Shown here in pieces: positions 27,628 to 36,553 of a stretch of 44,570 nucleotides of DNA; position 1 is the stretch's first letter, and each line of letters begins with the position of its first letter. Source of the stretch: Microcaldota archaeon (GTDB lineage Archaea; Micrarchaeota; Micrarchaeia; CABMEP01); the NCBI GenBank assembly GCA_026413625.1, contig JAOAKO010000005.1, positions 1 to 44,570 on the forward strand. Direction: 5' to 3'. A program made the translations under genes and the position numbers. The notes below the pieces were generated by a model. The model was not told the origin of the DNA, did no database searches, and worked only from the letters and a program-made list of their open reading frames with translations.

Positions 27628-28806
27628 CTATCCTTTTCTTGCACGCTCTACAAGATCCATTACCTTCATAGCAACTTTCTTTGCTTCATCCTGCGTTGTA
27701 TCCTTTCCAAATGTAAACCTTACAGATCCTGTAAATTTCTCTCCCTTCACGCCTATCGCTTCCAGAGCCCTGCAGTCAACGCATGTTGAGGTTATGATGC
27801 CGTTTTCTTCAAGTTGCTTGACAAGCTCACTTCCGGTTATTCCGCTGAAGCTGAAATTTATATTGTTAGGAAGCCTTCTTGTCAAATGTCCGTTTAGCTT
27901 TACAAATTTGATGTTTTCCTCTATGTAATCTATAAACATCCTCTGTAATCTGGCAAGGTTTTTCTGGTTTTTGCCCATTTCCTTATGAGCGATTTCAGCG
28001 GCGGCAGCAAATCCGACTATTGAAGCAATGCTCAGAGTTCCGGGCCTTAAGAGATTGTCTTTATTCGGAAATATTGGCTTGATGGGAATTCCGCTTTTTA
28101 CATACAAAGCCCCTATTCCCTTGGGTCCATAGCAGTGGTGCGCGTCGAAAGACATCAAATCAACATTCATCTTTCTTACATCCAGAGGCACCCATCCATA
28201 AGAGAATGTGGCATCAGTATGGAATGTAACGCTCTTTTCCTTTGCTATCCTTCCTATGTCCTCTATGTGTTGGATTGTGCCTATCTCTCCGTTTGAATGT
28301 TGAACAGAGAGGAGGATTGTCTTGGGTGTTATTTTTGACCTGACGTCAGCGATGCTCACTAATCCGTCAACATCGACTAGAAGAGTGGTGAGTGTAAATC
28401 CCTCTGTAACCATTGATTTACATGTGGAAAAAACAGGATCGTGCTCTATTGCTGAGGAAAGAATATGATTTCCTGACTGCATCTTTGCCTTAGCTACTCC
28501 CCTTATTGCTAAAACAGAGGATTCAGTTGAACCAGATGTAAATACTATCTCTTCAGGAGAAGCGTTTATTGTTTTTGCTATTTTTTCTTTTGCCTCTTCT
28601 ATAGCCAGCTTGGCCTCGCGACCATAAGAATGGAGAGAGGAGGGATTCCCGAATTTTAGCCTAAAGTATGGCTGCATAGCCTCCAAAACTTCCTCCCTTA
28701 CAGGAGTGGAGGATGCATAATCCATGAAGATTATTTTTCCTTCCGAAGCCATCGGCTTCGCAATTTTAGCCAAAGATTTGCCGGATTTAGAAACTTTTTT
28801 TGCCAT
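27628..28806 (-). CDS. NifS/IscS-like protein with altered PLP-binding site (predicted non-desulfurase)
   Basis: MDYASSTPVREEVLEAM, FTSGSTESSVLAIRG, but DAHHCYGPKG in place of SAHKxxGPKG (verified from codons GAC GCG CAC CAC TGC TAT GGA CCC AAG GGA). Confidence 0.9.
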   Translation of the reverse strand: MAKKVSKSGKSLAKIAKPMASEGKIIFMDYASSTPVREEVLEAMQPYFRLKFGNPSSLHSYGREAKLAIEEAKEKIAKTINASPEEIVFTSGSTESSVLAIRGVAKAKMQSGNHILSSAIEHDPVFSTCKSMVTEGFTLTTLLVDVDGLVSIADVRSKITPKTILLSVQHSNGEIGTIQHIEDIGRIAKEKSVTFHTDATFSYGWVPLDVRKMNVDLMSFDAHHCYGPKGIGALYVKSGIPIKPIFPNKDNLLRPGTLSIASIVGFAAAAEIAHKEMGKNQKNLARLQRMFIDYIEENIKFVKLNGHLTRRLPNNINFSFSGITGSELVKQLEENGIITSTCVDCRALEAIGVKGEKFTGSVRFTFGKDTTQDEAKKVAMKVMDLVERARKG

Positions 28807-28853
28807 GAAATGATTTAGCAGTATAATTTAAAAAACATAACTTTATTATACGG

Positions 28854-29684
28854 TTACTTCATTGAATTGAACAATTTTTTCATGTAGATTGCATCCTTTT
28901 CGATGTTCGGAGACTCGGAAATGAAAACTCCATCGCATTTGAATTCATGAAGAGCCTCAAAGAGCGGCCTTAACGGAGGGATATCGTGATCCATTGTTAG
29001 GTGATTTCTCTCTCCCTTTGCTGAAAAGTTTATTGAAGACATATGGCAATGAAGAGTCTTCAGGCCTTCTTTTCCAACCTTCTTTTCTATAAGCTCCAAA
29101 ACCTCTGCATAGTCTTGCTTTTTCTTGAATCTTCCGTTATCCCTTGCGTGCAGATGCGCCCAATCGACCGTAGGCCTTATTTTATCATAACCTATCTCTT
29201 CAGAAAGAGAGTATAAATCTTCGAGAGAACCGAATGCTGTTTGCTTTCCTGTTGTCTCAGGCGACAAATGAATGTTATATCCGTTTTCCTCTATTTCTTT
29301 TGCCAGATATTTAAACTCTTTTCTCATTCTCTCATAAGCAGCGGAGTGCGAAAGTTTTAGGAAGAAACCTGGATGAAAAACAAGACGGTCGCCCCCTGCT
29401 GCATCAAGGATCTTTGCTGTCAACAAAATTTCATTCACCGTTTTTTTGTATTTTGAATTATTTTCTGAAAGTAGATTAAGATAATACGAAGCGTGCGCAC
29501 TTAAGACGATATCGTATTTCTTGGCAACAGCCCCTGCTTCCTTTGCGACATCTTCTTTCATCCTGCATCCATGCACGAATTCTAATTCAAAGGCATCCAA
29601 TCCCAGCTTGTGGGCGCACTCTATTCCTGAAACTGAGTCTCTTTTCTCGCATGAAATTGGCACTCCTGCAGGGCCGAATCTCAT
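28854..29684 (-). CDS. Endonuclease IV-like AP endonuclease / TIM-barrel
   Basis: AHASYYLNL, VFHPGFF, LSPETTGKQTAFGSLEDL, PTVDWAHLHAR, LHCHMSS metal-ligand pattern. Confidence 0.83.
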   Translation of the reverse strand: MRFGPAGVPISCEKRDSVSGIECAHKLGLDAFELEFVHGCRMKEDVAKEAGAVAKKYDIVLSAHASYYLNLLSENNSKYKKTVNEILLTAKILDAAGGDRLVFHPGFFLKLSHSAAYERMRKEFKYLAKEIEENGYNIHLSPETTGKQTAFGSLEDLYSLSEEIGYDKIRPTVDWAHLHARDNGRFKKKQDYAEVLELIEKKVGKEGLKTLHCHMSSINFSAKGERNHLTMDHDIPPLRPLFEALHEFKCDGVFISESPNIEKDAIYMKKLFNSMK

Positions 29685-29693
29685 AAAATCACT

Positions 29694-30476
29694 TCAAAGA
29701 GTGGATATTCTAAATGGAACCGGATCAAACAGCGATACATGAATGAAATAAGGAGCTGACACAAAAGGCTTGTCTAGCAGGAGTGAAACCGCTTGCATAG
29801 CCTCGATTGTGCCTATTAGGTTTGCAGTTATTCCTAGAATAGAATAGCATCCGGCTGCCTTTGCGAGTCTTTCCTTTAATTTCTTGTCTATTTTCTTTCC
29901 GTTTGAAGGAAGAGCAAAAACAGACTCGTAGCTCTGGCCCTTTGGAAGAAATATTGTGGAATACCCTCTTGTTTTTTCTGCCGCGCCAAAAACATATGGA
30001 ATTTGAAGGTCTTTTGCGGCCCTTGAAAGATATATTCGCGAAAGAACATTGTCCAGGCCGTCTATTACTATATCGTGGTTCTTCAAGATTCTAAACGCTG
30101 CTTCTTCTGAATCCACAAACTTGTCATATGTTCTTACCTTTATTGAAGGTGAGATGTCCAAAACTCTTTTCTTTATGATGTCAACTTTCTTCTTCCCAAC
30201 TACAGAATAGCTGCTGAATACTTGCCTGTTGAGATTGGATATTTCAAAAACATCTCCATCAGCAATTGTCAAGTTGCCGATCCCTGTTCTCGCGAGGAGA
30301 TCAATGGCAATTCCGCCCAATCCTCCGCATCCTATGACTGCGACATTTGCGTTTGCCAGCTTGTCCTGCTCTTTTTCTGTTATGGCGCCGATGTTTCTGG
30401 AGGAAATAATTTTGTATAAGCTGTACTCTTTCTTTGATTTATTTTCTCTATTTATTTTAATATACTTTTTAACCAT
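29694..30476 (-). CDS. E1-like (ThiF/MoeB/HesA) adenylyltransferase
   Basis: VAVIGCGGLGGIAIDLLARTGIG, DGDVFEISNLNRQ, VIDGLDNVLSR; start refined to MVKKYIKIN. Confidence 0.9.
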   Translation of the reverse strand: MVKKYIKINRENKSKKEYSLYKIISSRNIGAITEKEQDKLANANVAVIGCGGLGGIAIDLLARTGIGNLTIADGDVFEISNLNRQVFSSYSVVGKKKVDIIKKRVLDISPSIKVRTYDKFVDSEEAAFRILKNHDIVIDGLDNVLSRIYLSRAAKDLQIPYVFGAAEKTRGYSTIFLPKGQSYESVFALPSNGKKIDKKLKERLAKAAGCYSILGITANLIGTIEAMQAVSLLLDKPFVSAPYFIHVSLFDPVPFRISTL

Positions 30477-30531
30477 GTGACACCTGACGCCTTCGGCACA
30501 AGCAATAAGCAATGCCAAAGGATATTAACAA

Positions 30532-30699
30532 TTATTTTTTTCTTTTTGCAGATGCAATTTGCTGGAGCTCTTTGCCTTTATAGTAATGTTTTGGGGTCTT
30601 TCTTTTTTGGAAGTATTTTTCTGGCCTTTTTGCAAATAGCTTGTCCCAAAACGAAGTCTTAAACCATGAGCACATATTCTTAATAAAGCTCCTTGTCAT
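30532..30699 (-). CDS. Small basic protein, 55 aa (not in supplied ORF track)
   Basis: ATG at 30699 preceded by AAGGTGCTTGC; MTRSFIKNMCSWFKTSFWDKLFAKRPEKYFQKRKTPKHYYKGKELQQIASAKRKK; TAA at 30532-30534. Confidence 0.6.
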   Translation of the reverse strand: MTRSFIKNMCSWFKTSFWDKLFAKRPEKYFQKRKTPKHYYKGKELQQIASAKRKK

Positions 30700-30708
30700 G
30701 CAAGCACC

Positions 30709-30822
30709 TTACAGCTCGCCTACTCTTCTCTTCTGCATTCTTCTCATTTTCTTTCTTCTCTTTTTAATCCATTTCCATCTCATTTTTCCTTTTTTCTTCC
30801 ATTTTCTTGGTCTAGAACCCAA
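30709..30822 (-). CDS. Candidate ribosomal protein eL41-like microprotein, 37 aa from TTG (24 aa if ATG at 30783)
   Basis: MGSRPRKWKKKGKMRWKWIKKRRKKMRRMQKRRVGEL; resembles L41e MRWKW/RKKR..R...RRKMR; GGTGATTA just upstream of TTG. Confidence 0.6.
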   Translation of the reverse strand: MGSRPRKWKKKGKMRWKWIKKRRKKMRRMQKRRVGEL

Positions 30823-30935
30823 ATAATCACCTAATTAAACATTCACTGAGAACGATAGATAATATTGTATAAATTAATTTTTATATCTTTCTTTAGGGCT
30901 AAAATGTTTATAATTCTTATCTAGAAAATCATTTT

Positions 30936-32030
30936 ATGGACATTGAAACTAAAATTGAATTGATCGCAAAGGCGCCTACTGATGAAATAATAACCGTTCA
31001 GGCACTGAGGGAACTGCTAGAAACAAATAGCAAACCCATTGCATATAATGGCTTTGAGCCCTCGGGAAAGGTGCATCTTGGAACGGGGCTTATATGTTCT
31101 TATAAAATGAAGGACTTTATTCAAGCGGGAATAAAATTCAAAGTCTATTTGGCTACATGGCACGCATGGATAAATGATAAATTGGGTGGAGACAGAGAAA
31201 TGATAAAAAAGGCTGCCCTTCATTTCAAGCATTCCTGGATTGCGTTGGGCGTTCCTGAAGATAAAATAGAGTTCATATGGCCTGATCAGCTTTACGACGA
31301 TCTGGACTATTGGGAAATTGTAGTTAAAGTTGCAAAAGAAATGACTCTTGCAAGGGGTATAAGGACCTTGGAAATCGCAGGCAGGAAAGAAAGCGAGGGG
31401 CTAAAGCTTGCTTCGCTACTCTACACTCCTATGCAGGTAGCAGACATATTTCACTTCGGAGTCCAAATCCCACAATTAGGGATGGACCAGCGAAAGGCAA
31501 ATGTGGTGGCGATGGAAGTGGGTGAAAAGATAGGTTTCTGGAAGCCCGTTCCTGTTCACCACCATCTATTACAGGGACTTGTAAAGCCCCCTGTTTGGCC
31601 ATTGCCGGCTGATCCGACTGCAAAGAAAGAAGTATTGAGCGCAGTAAAGATGTCAAAATCAAAGCCGAACACCGCAATATTTATTTACGACGAACCGGAA
31701 GAAATAAGGCAAAAAATATCAAAGGCATTCTGTCCGGAAAAGGAAGTTGAAAACAATCCTTTGATGGATCTTGCAAAATACGTTATTTTCAGAGAAAAAA
31801 ATGAGATTGTAATTGAGAGGCCTGAAAAATTCGGAGGAAAAATTGAAATCCAATCCTTTGAAGAACTCAAGAGCATTTACTCCGCAGGAAAGCTCCATCC
31901 GATGGACTTCAAGAATGCTGTCGCTGAAAGTCTGATAGAGATACTTCAGCCTGTAAGGGAATACTTTAGAAAGAATAAAGAAGCAACCGAAACAAAACAA
32001 GTCATAGAAACTGCACATATAACGAGATAG
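30936..32030 (+). CDS. tyrS: Tyrosyl-tRNA synthetase (archaeal type)
   Basis: GFEPSGKVHLGTGL, KMSKSKPNTAIF motifs. Confidence 0.94.
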   Translation: MDIETKIELIAKAPTDEIITVQALRELLETNSKPIAYNGFEPSGKVHLGTGLICSYKMKDFIQAGIKFKVYLATWHAWINDKLGGDREMIKKAALHFKHSWIALGVPEDKIEFIWPDQLYDDLDYWEIVVKVAKEMTLARGIRTLEIAGRKESEGLKLASLLYTPMQVADIFHFGVQIPQLGMDQRKANVVAMEVGEKIGFWKPVPVHHHLLQGLVKPPVWPLPADPTAKKEVLSAVKMSKSKPNTAIFIYDEPEEIRQKISKAFCPEKEVENNPLMDLAKYVIFREKNEIVIERPEKFGGKIEIQSFEELKSIYSAGKLHPMDFKNAVAESLIEILQPVREYFRKNKEATETKQVIETAHITR

Positions 32031-32123
32031 TAATGCATCAAAGTGATAAATGATATAAAATGGTATTAAAAATTTAGATACCTTTATATCTTTTTAACCA
32101 GTAGATATTTTGTTTCAGTAATG

Positions 32124-32194
32124 GCCGCGGTCGTCTAATGGCAGGACGGGAGGCTGTGGACCTCCAAGCAGGGGTTCGATTCCCCTCTGCGGCC
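32124..32194 (+). tRNA. tRNA-His(GTG)
   Basis: GCCGCGG/CTGCGGC acceptor, anticodon loop CTGTGGA, T-arm GGGTTCGATTCCC; preceded by G (G-1) and C73. Confidence 0.94.
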
Positions 32195-32232
32195 CTCAAA
32201 ATGTTTTTAAATTCTACATTTAAACTTATTTT

Positions 32233-34989
32233 ATGCGAATATTGACTATTGAAGAAAAGAAAATAATAACCCCATTATTCAAATCGATAGTTGAAAAAAT
32301 TCCTATCGGGATAGGGGTAATAGATAAAAGCGGCGATCTCGTTCTAACAAACAAAAAAATGAAAAGAATATTCCTATATTTTGGACAAAAAACAAACTTA
32401 AACGTAAGGCTGGTAGAAGAAGAACTTTTACAAAAAATTATCAATGATATCTGGACAGGTAAAGAAAGTATTATTGACCTTGAATTTAATATCAAAGGAA
32501 TTATAAAAAATTTTAAAGCAATAACTGTGCCGATTACAAATGAAAAAAAAGAAATTTCATTTGTAATGTTAATTCTCCATGAAAGAACGAAGGAGATCCA
32601 AGATATAAAAAGGTTATCTATTGCTAAAGAAGTCATGAAGACTGCTAAATTAATCGACATCGCACTCGAAGGTAAAGAAGAAGTAGACGAAATGCTTGAG
32701 TCATTAGTAGCAGTATTTAGAAAAAATCCATACCTTGGCTGTGTTCATATTTTAAAATATGGGGAAAATCCAAAATTATATTATTACTCTTCAACTGGTC
32801 AATCTAAAAGTGAAATATTTTCATATTATAAAAAGTTTCATTTAAAAAAGGACATGTTGATTGTTCATGATATAACAAAGGGTGAATACTCACAACATAG
32901 AGAAACGACTGTTAGGTCACATTTTGGATTGATTTTAAAATTAAAATACCGGAACAAAGATTACGGAATTCTTACACTGCACTTTAAACCAGATGTTAAA
33001 CTATTTTTGGATGCGGTTAAGGCATTCAAAGAAATAGCATCAAACATATCTAAGATGATCTATAGCAAAGAAATAGAGAAGATAGAGATTGAGAGGCTTA
33101 AAGAGCTTAAAAGAATGGATATCGGTTTTAAAGCTAGCGCTGTTTGCAGATTGCTCGTAAAATATGAAAACAAAGAACCTAAAATAATTAAAGTCAATGA
33201 TGCTTTTAAGAAATTATATGGTTACTCTGAAAAAGAAGTTATAGGTAAGAATCCAAGAATATTAAAATCAGGTCTCATTCCAAAGGCAAAATATAAAGAA
33301 ATGTGGAGATCAATACTTGACAAAAACATTAGACATTGGGAAGGAGAAATAGTAAATAAAAGAAAAAACGGTGAATTAATAACTGTAAAATTGATTATAG
33401 ACACTATTTTTGAAAATGGAGAACCGAAATATTTCTTTGCAAACCACGTTGATATCACGGAACAAATGAGACTGCTACATGAAATAAACAAGCAGAATGA
33501 AAAATTGGCTGCGATTCTTAATAGCTCTTTAGATGCGATTATAGTTGGCGATAGAAAACTGAGATTTGAAATGGTTAACACGTCTTTTGAAAAAATGACC
33601 GGCTATAGTGCTTCAGAGATAATAGGAAAAGATATCCATGATTTACTTATGGCAAAGAAAGATATAAATAAAAAGAGATTGAAAAAATTCAAAAAAACAG
33701 GCAAAATCGATATATTGGGAAAGCAAGTAGAAACAGAAATAATCACTAAGGATAAAAAAATCATACCTGTGGAATTGAGCGTCAACAAATTTAAAATTGA
33801 CAACGATGAAAAGTTAGTGGCGATAATGAGAAACATTGCTGAAAGAAAAAGATTAGAAAATGAAATAATAGCAAAAGAAAAATTCTATCAAGAGATTTTT
33901 GAACATTCCGATGACGGTATTATTGTAGCTTACTATGATAGCAAAATTGGCGATTTTATAATCAAAGACATAAACAAAAGAGCATGCGAAATAAGTAAAG
34001 TTAGAAAAGAGGAGGCCATAGGTAAAGCTGCAAGAGAAATATTCAAAGGAATAGAAAAAATAGGATTATATCAAAAAGCAAGAGCTGGGATTCAGAGCGG
34101 CAAAGCTGAATACCTTCATGACGTTTTTTACAGCGATGGAAGGATATCTGGTTGGAGGGATTACTATATATTCAGATTAACAACAGATGAAGTAGTTGTA
34201 ATGTACAGAGATATTACTGAAAGAAAGGAAATGGAAAAGCTTAAGGAAAATTACAGAATAAAATTAGAGCAGGAAGTAAAAGAAAAGACACAGCAAATAA
34301 ATCAACAATTGGAACAGATTGAGCAATTGCAGAAAGCCAAGGATGAATTCATAAGAAATATGACGCATGAATTAAAAACTCCAACTTCAGTAATCTTGAC
34401 GAATTTAGAGATGCTGAAACAGATGGCGCCGATTGGCAAGGAGAAAGAGTGGCTGAAAATGATAGAAATGCTTCACAGAAATGCGGAAAGACTGAAGAAT
34501 TCGATAGACCAAATACTTAATTTAACAAGATTAAGTGCAATTCAACTCAATAAAGAGCGCATAATATTGGATGATATTGTTAATCAAGTTTACAATGATT
34601 ATTCGCCTCTAATGATGAAAAAAGGTCTTCAATTTAAAAAAGATGTCGAACCTATAGTTATAATGGCTGATAAAAACTTGTTAATATTGTTATTAAGTAA
34701 TTTAGTTTCAAATGCTATAAAATTCACAAACGAAGGAGAGATTAAACTAGAGGCAAAATCTTATGATCATACAATAATGATTGCTGTTGAAGATACTGGA
34801 ATAGGTATGACAGAAGAAGAGAGATCACATATATTTGAAAAATTCTACAAAGCAGATCCGAATTCTCCAGGCACTGGAATCGGGTTGACAATCGTAAAAG
34901 AAATAGTTGAAAAACATGGAGGAAAAATAGAGGTCAAAAGCCAAAAAGGAAAAGGAACAAGATTTGAGATTTATCTCCCAAGAGAATAA
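32233..34989 (+). CDS. Multi-PAS/GAF sensor histidine kinase
   Basis: PAS segments, GAF-like segment, H-box FIRNMTHELKTPTSV, N-box NLVSNAIKFT, G-boxes VEDTGIGM / GTGIGLTIVKEIVEKHGG. Confidence 0.95.
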   Translation: MRILTIEEKKIITPLFKSIVEKIPIGIGVIDKSGDLVLTNKKMKRIFLYFGQKTNLNVRLVEEELLQKIINDIWTGKESIIDLEFNIKGIIKNFKAITVPITNEKKEISFVMLILHERTKEIQDIKRLSIAKEVMKTAKLIDIALEGKEEVDEMLESLVAVFRKNPYLGCVHILKYGENPKLYYYSSTGQSKSEIFSYYKKFHLKKDMLIVHDITKGEYSQHRETTVRSHFGLILKLKYRNKDYGILTLHFKPDVKLFLDAVKAFKEIASNISKMIYSKEIEKIEIERLKELKRMDIGFKASAVCRLLVKYENKEPKIIKVNDAFKKLYGYSEKEVIGKNPRILKSGLIPKAKYKEMWRSILDKNIRHWEGEIVNKRKNGELITVKLIIDTIFENGEPKYFFANHVDITEQMRLLHEINKQNEKLAAILNSSLDAIIVGDRKLRFEMVNTSFEKMTGYSASEIIGKDIHDLLMAKKDINKKRLKKFKKTGKIDILGKQVETEIITKDKKIIPVELSVNKFKIDNDEKLVAIMRNIAERKRLENEIIAKEKFYQEIFEHSDDGIIVAYYDSKIGDFIIKDINKRACEISKVRKEEAIGKAAREIFKGIEKIGLYQKARAGIQSGKAEYLHDVFYSDGRISGWRDYYIFRLTTDEVVVMYRDITERKEMEKLKENYRIKLEQEVKEKTQQINQQLEQIEQLQKAKDEFIRNMTHELKTPTSVILTNLEMLKQMAPIGKEKEWLKMIEMLHRNAERLKNSIDQILNLTRLSAIQLNKERIILDDIVNQVYNDYSPLMMKKGLQFKKDVEPIVIMADKNLLILLLSNLVSNAIKFTNEGEIKLEAKSYDHTIMIAVEDTGIGMTEEERSHIFEKFYKADPNSPGTGIGLTIVKEIVEKHGGKIEVKSQKGKGTRFEIYLPRE

Positions 34990-35006
34990 AAACAAATGGT
35001 GGTTTT

Positions 35007-35366
35007 ATGAAGAAGATATTGATTATAGAAGATGAAGCAGATGTAGCCGAGAGTATTAAAATGTTACTTGAAATGAACGGCTATAAAGCGGATTACAACC
35101 TAAATCCAAAGGCTGCGATCAAAAAAGCAAAAGGATATGATCTGATATTATTGGACATCATGATGCCAGTAATGTCTGGAAGAGAGGTGCTAGCGGAATT
35201 CAAAAAAATGAAATTAAAGGTTCCAGTCTTGGTTGTAACTGCGGTTGGAATGCCGTTTGAAGTGGAAAGAGAGCTGAGCGCAAAATATTTTCCGGTAAGA
35301 GTTCTTCCAAAGACTTCCATTCATACTGATTTGATAAAAGAAATCAAAAAAATTCTAAAAGAGTGA
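35007..35366 (+). CDS. Stand-alone response regulator receiver domain
   Basis: IIEDEADV, LILLDIMMPVMSG, VTA and LPK signatures; no output domain. Confidence 0.94.
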   Translation: MKKILIIEDEADVAESIKMLLEMNGYKADYNLNPKAAIKKAKGYDLILLDIMMPVMSGREVLAEFKKMKLKVPVLVVTAVGMPFEVERELSAKYFPVRVLPKTSIHTDLIKEIKKILKE

Positions 35367-35660
35367 TTACTCTCCGACTTCCTTTCTAACTTCTTCTTTT
35401 CCTTTTTCAAGCTCCTCGACTTGCTCCCTATCCCTATTGAGAAGCAGCCTTTGGAACTCTCCAACGTGCGTTTTTTCTTCTTTTGCGATATCAAGAAGCA
35501 TCTTCTTGATGTTCTTGTCCTGGGCCAACGCGGCCATCTGCTCGTATAGATTTATTGCATCCAGTTCCGCGATAATCCCTGCCCTCAAAATCTCTTTATC
35601 TATATATTTCTTGTCAACCTTTTCCAGCTTAGTCGGTATCTCTGACATCATATAACTCAC
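35367..35660 (-). CDS. Ferritin-like / rubrerythrin-like two-helix protein
   Basis: GIIAELDAINLYEQMA and EEKTHVGEFQRLL ligand pattern in a 97 aa protein. Confidence 0.75.
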   Translation of the reverse strand: MSYMMSEIPTKLEKVDKKYIDKEILRAGIIAELDAINLYEQMAALAQDKNIKKMLLDIAKEEKTHVGEFQRLLLNRDREQVEELEKGKEEVRKEVGE

Positions 35661-35680
35661 CCATTAACCTAATGCGTTGC

Positions 35681-36409
35681 TTAAACCCTCCTTAAAAGAG
35701 ACGCCTCCATTGCCCTTGCCTTCTCGCCGCTGTAAATATGGGGCGCATCCTTCTCCAGATCGTAAACGACTATGTAATTTGATTTTCTCTCTGCCAATTC
35801 CTCCTCGTCAAACACCCCTCCGTAAAGTGCAGAATGGAACTCTTCCGGTGACATGAGGGCTGCTTCCTGTTTTTTCTTATAAATTCTTTTGCCGATTTCT
35901 TCAAAAAGCTCGTCTTTGAAAAGACTTAATGAAGTGGGCATAATGTCGTCAAATTGAATCGATTTTTCAGAAATAAATTTCTGAACGATTGAATGCTGAT
36001 CTTTTGCAGTCGCTTCCAAGATTTTTGAAAGGAAAAATAGCCTTGCGACTTCACTGCTTTGAGAAACAATTATCGAATACACCTTGTATAGCGTTTCGTT
36101 TGAAAGAGAGGAAAACGAAAGAGAATTTAAGTCATTCAATGAGACCTTTGCGGACTCATACGATTTGTGCGATTCGGAAACGAAATTTTTCAGCAATTGT
36201 TGCGCTGCTTCGTTTGACTGTGGCAGGTTTGAAGAGAATTTTTCTACATCTTTTCCCAAGATAAAAAGCTCTGCTTCGTATGACTTTACAAATGATATGG
36301 GGTTTGGCTGATAGAATCCCTTTGGCATTTTTCTTGCTGCAATTGTTAAAGCCCAGAGCTGCGAAACTGAAATATTTGAAAATTTTATTAATCTTACAAA
36401 GTCGCCCAT
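35681..36409 (-). CDS. Helical protein of unknown function (possible PEP-utilising-enzyme linker-like)
   Basis: 242 aa; start refined to MGDFVRL preceded by GGAGGGTCAT; C-terminus RKSNYIVVYDLEKDAPHIYSGEKARAME. Confidence 0.55.
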   Translation of the reverse strand: MGDFVRLIKFSNISVSQLWALTIAARKMPKGFYQPNPISFVKSYEAELFILGKDVEKFSSNLPQSNEAAQQLLKNFVSESHKSYESAKVSLNDLNSLSFSSLSNETLYKVYSIIVSQSSEVARLFFLSKILEATAKDQHSIVQKFISEKSIQFDDIMPTSLSLFKDELFEEIGKRIYKKKQEAALMSPEEFHSALYGGVFDEEELAERKSNYIVVYDLEKDAPHIYSGEKARAMEASLLRRV

Positions 36410-36450
36410 ATGACCCTCCAAAAAAATTAGTCTGCCAAAGATTATAAATA

Positions 36451-36476
36451 TTATATCAATATATAGATTGATATAA
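36451..36476. promoter_or_regulatory. Perfect 10-bp inverted repeat TTATATCAAT-ATATAG-ATTGATATAA
   Basis: In the divergent spacer between 36409 (-) and 36554 (+). Confidence 0.5.
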
Positions 36477-36553
36477 AAGAAGACTCATGGTCAGACTCCG
36501 AGATGTTTTTTATATTGATCTAATTTCAGGATAACAATTTATAGGGTGTATTA

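Noticed and set aside
30477-30826. Two 61-aa plus-strand ORFs (30477-30662, 30641-30826)
   Set aside because: Antisense to the two microproteins, whose basic composition and ribosome-binding motifs are more convincing; plus-strand translations are Phe/Leu-rich noise.
35367-36409. Possible encapsulin-ferritin nanocompartment
   Set aside because: The ferritin-like gene's neighbour shows no HK97/encapsulin shell features; no shell gene visible in the window.
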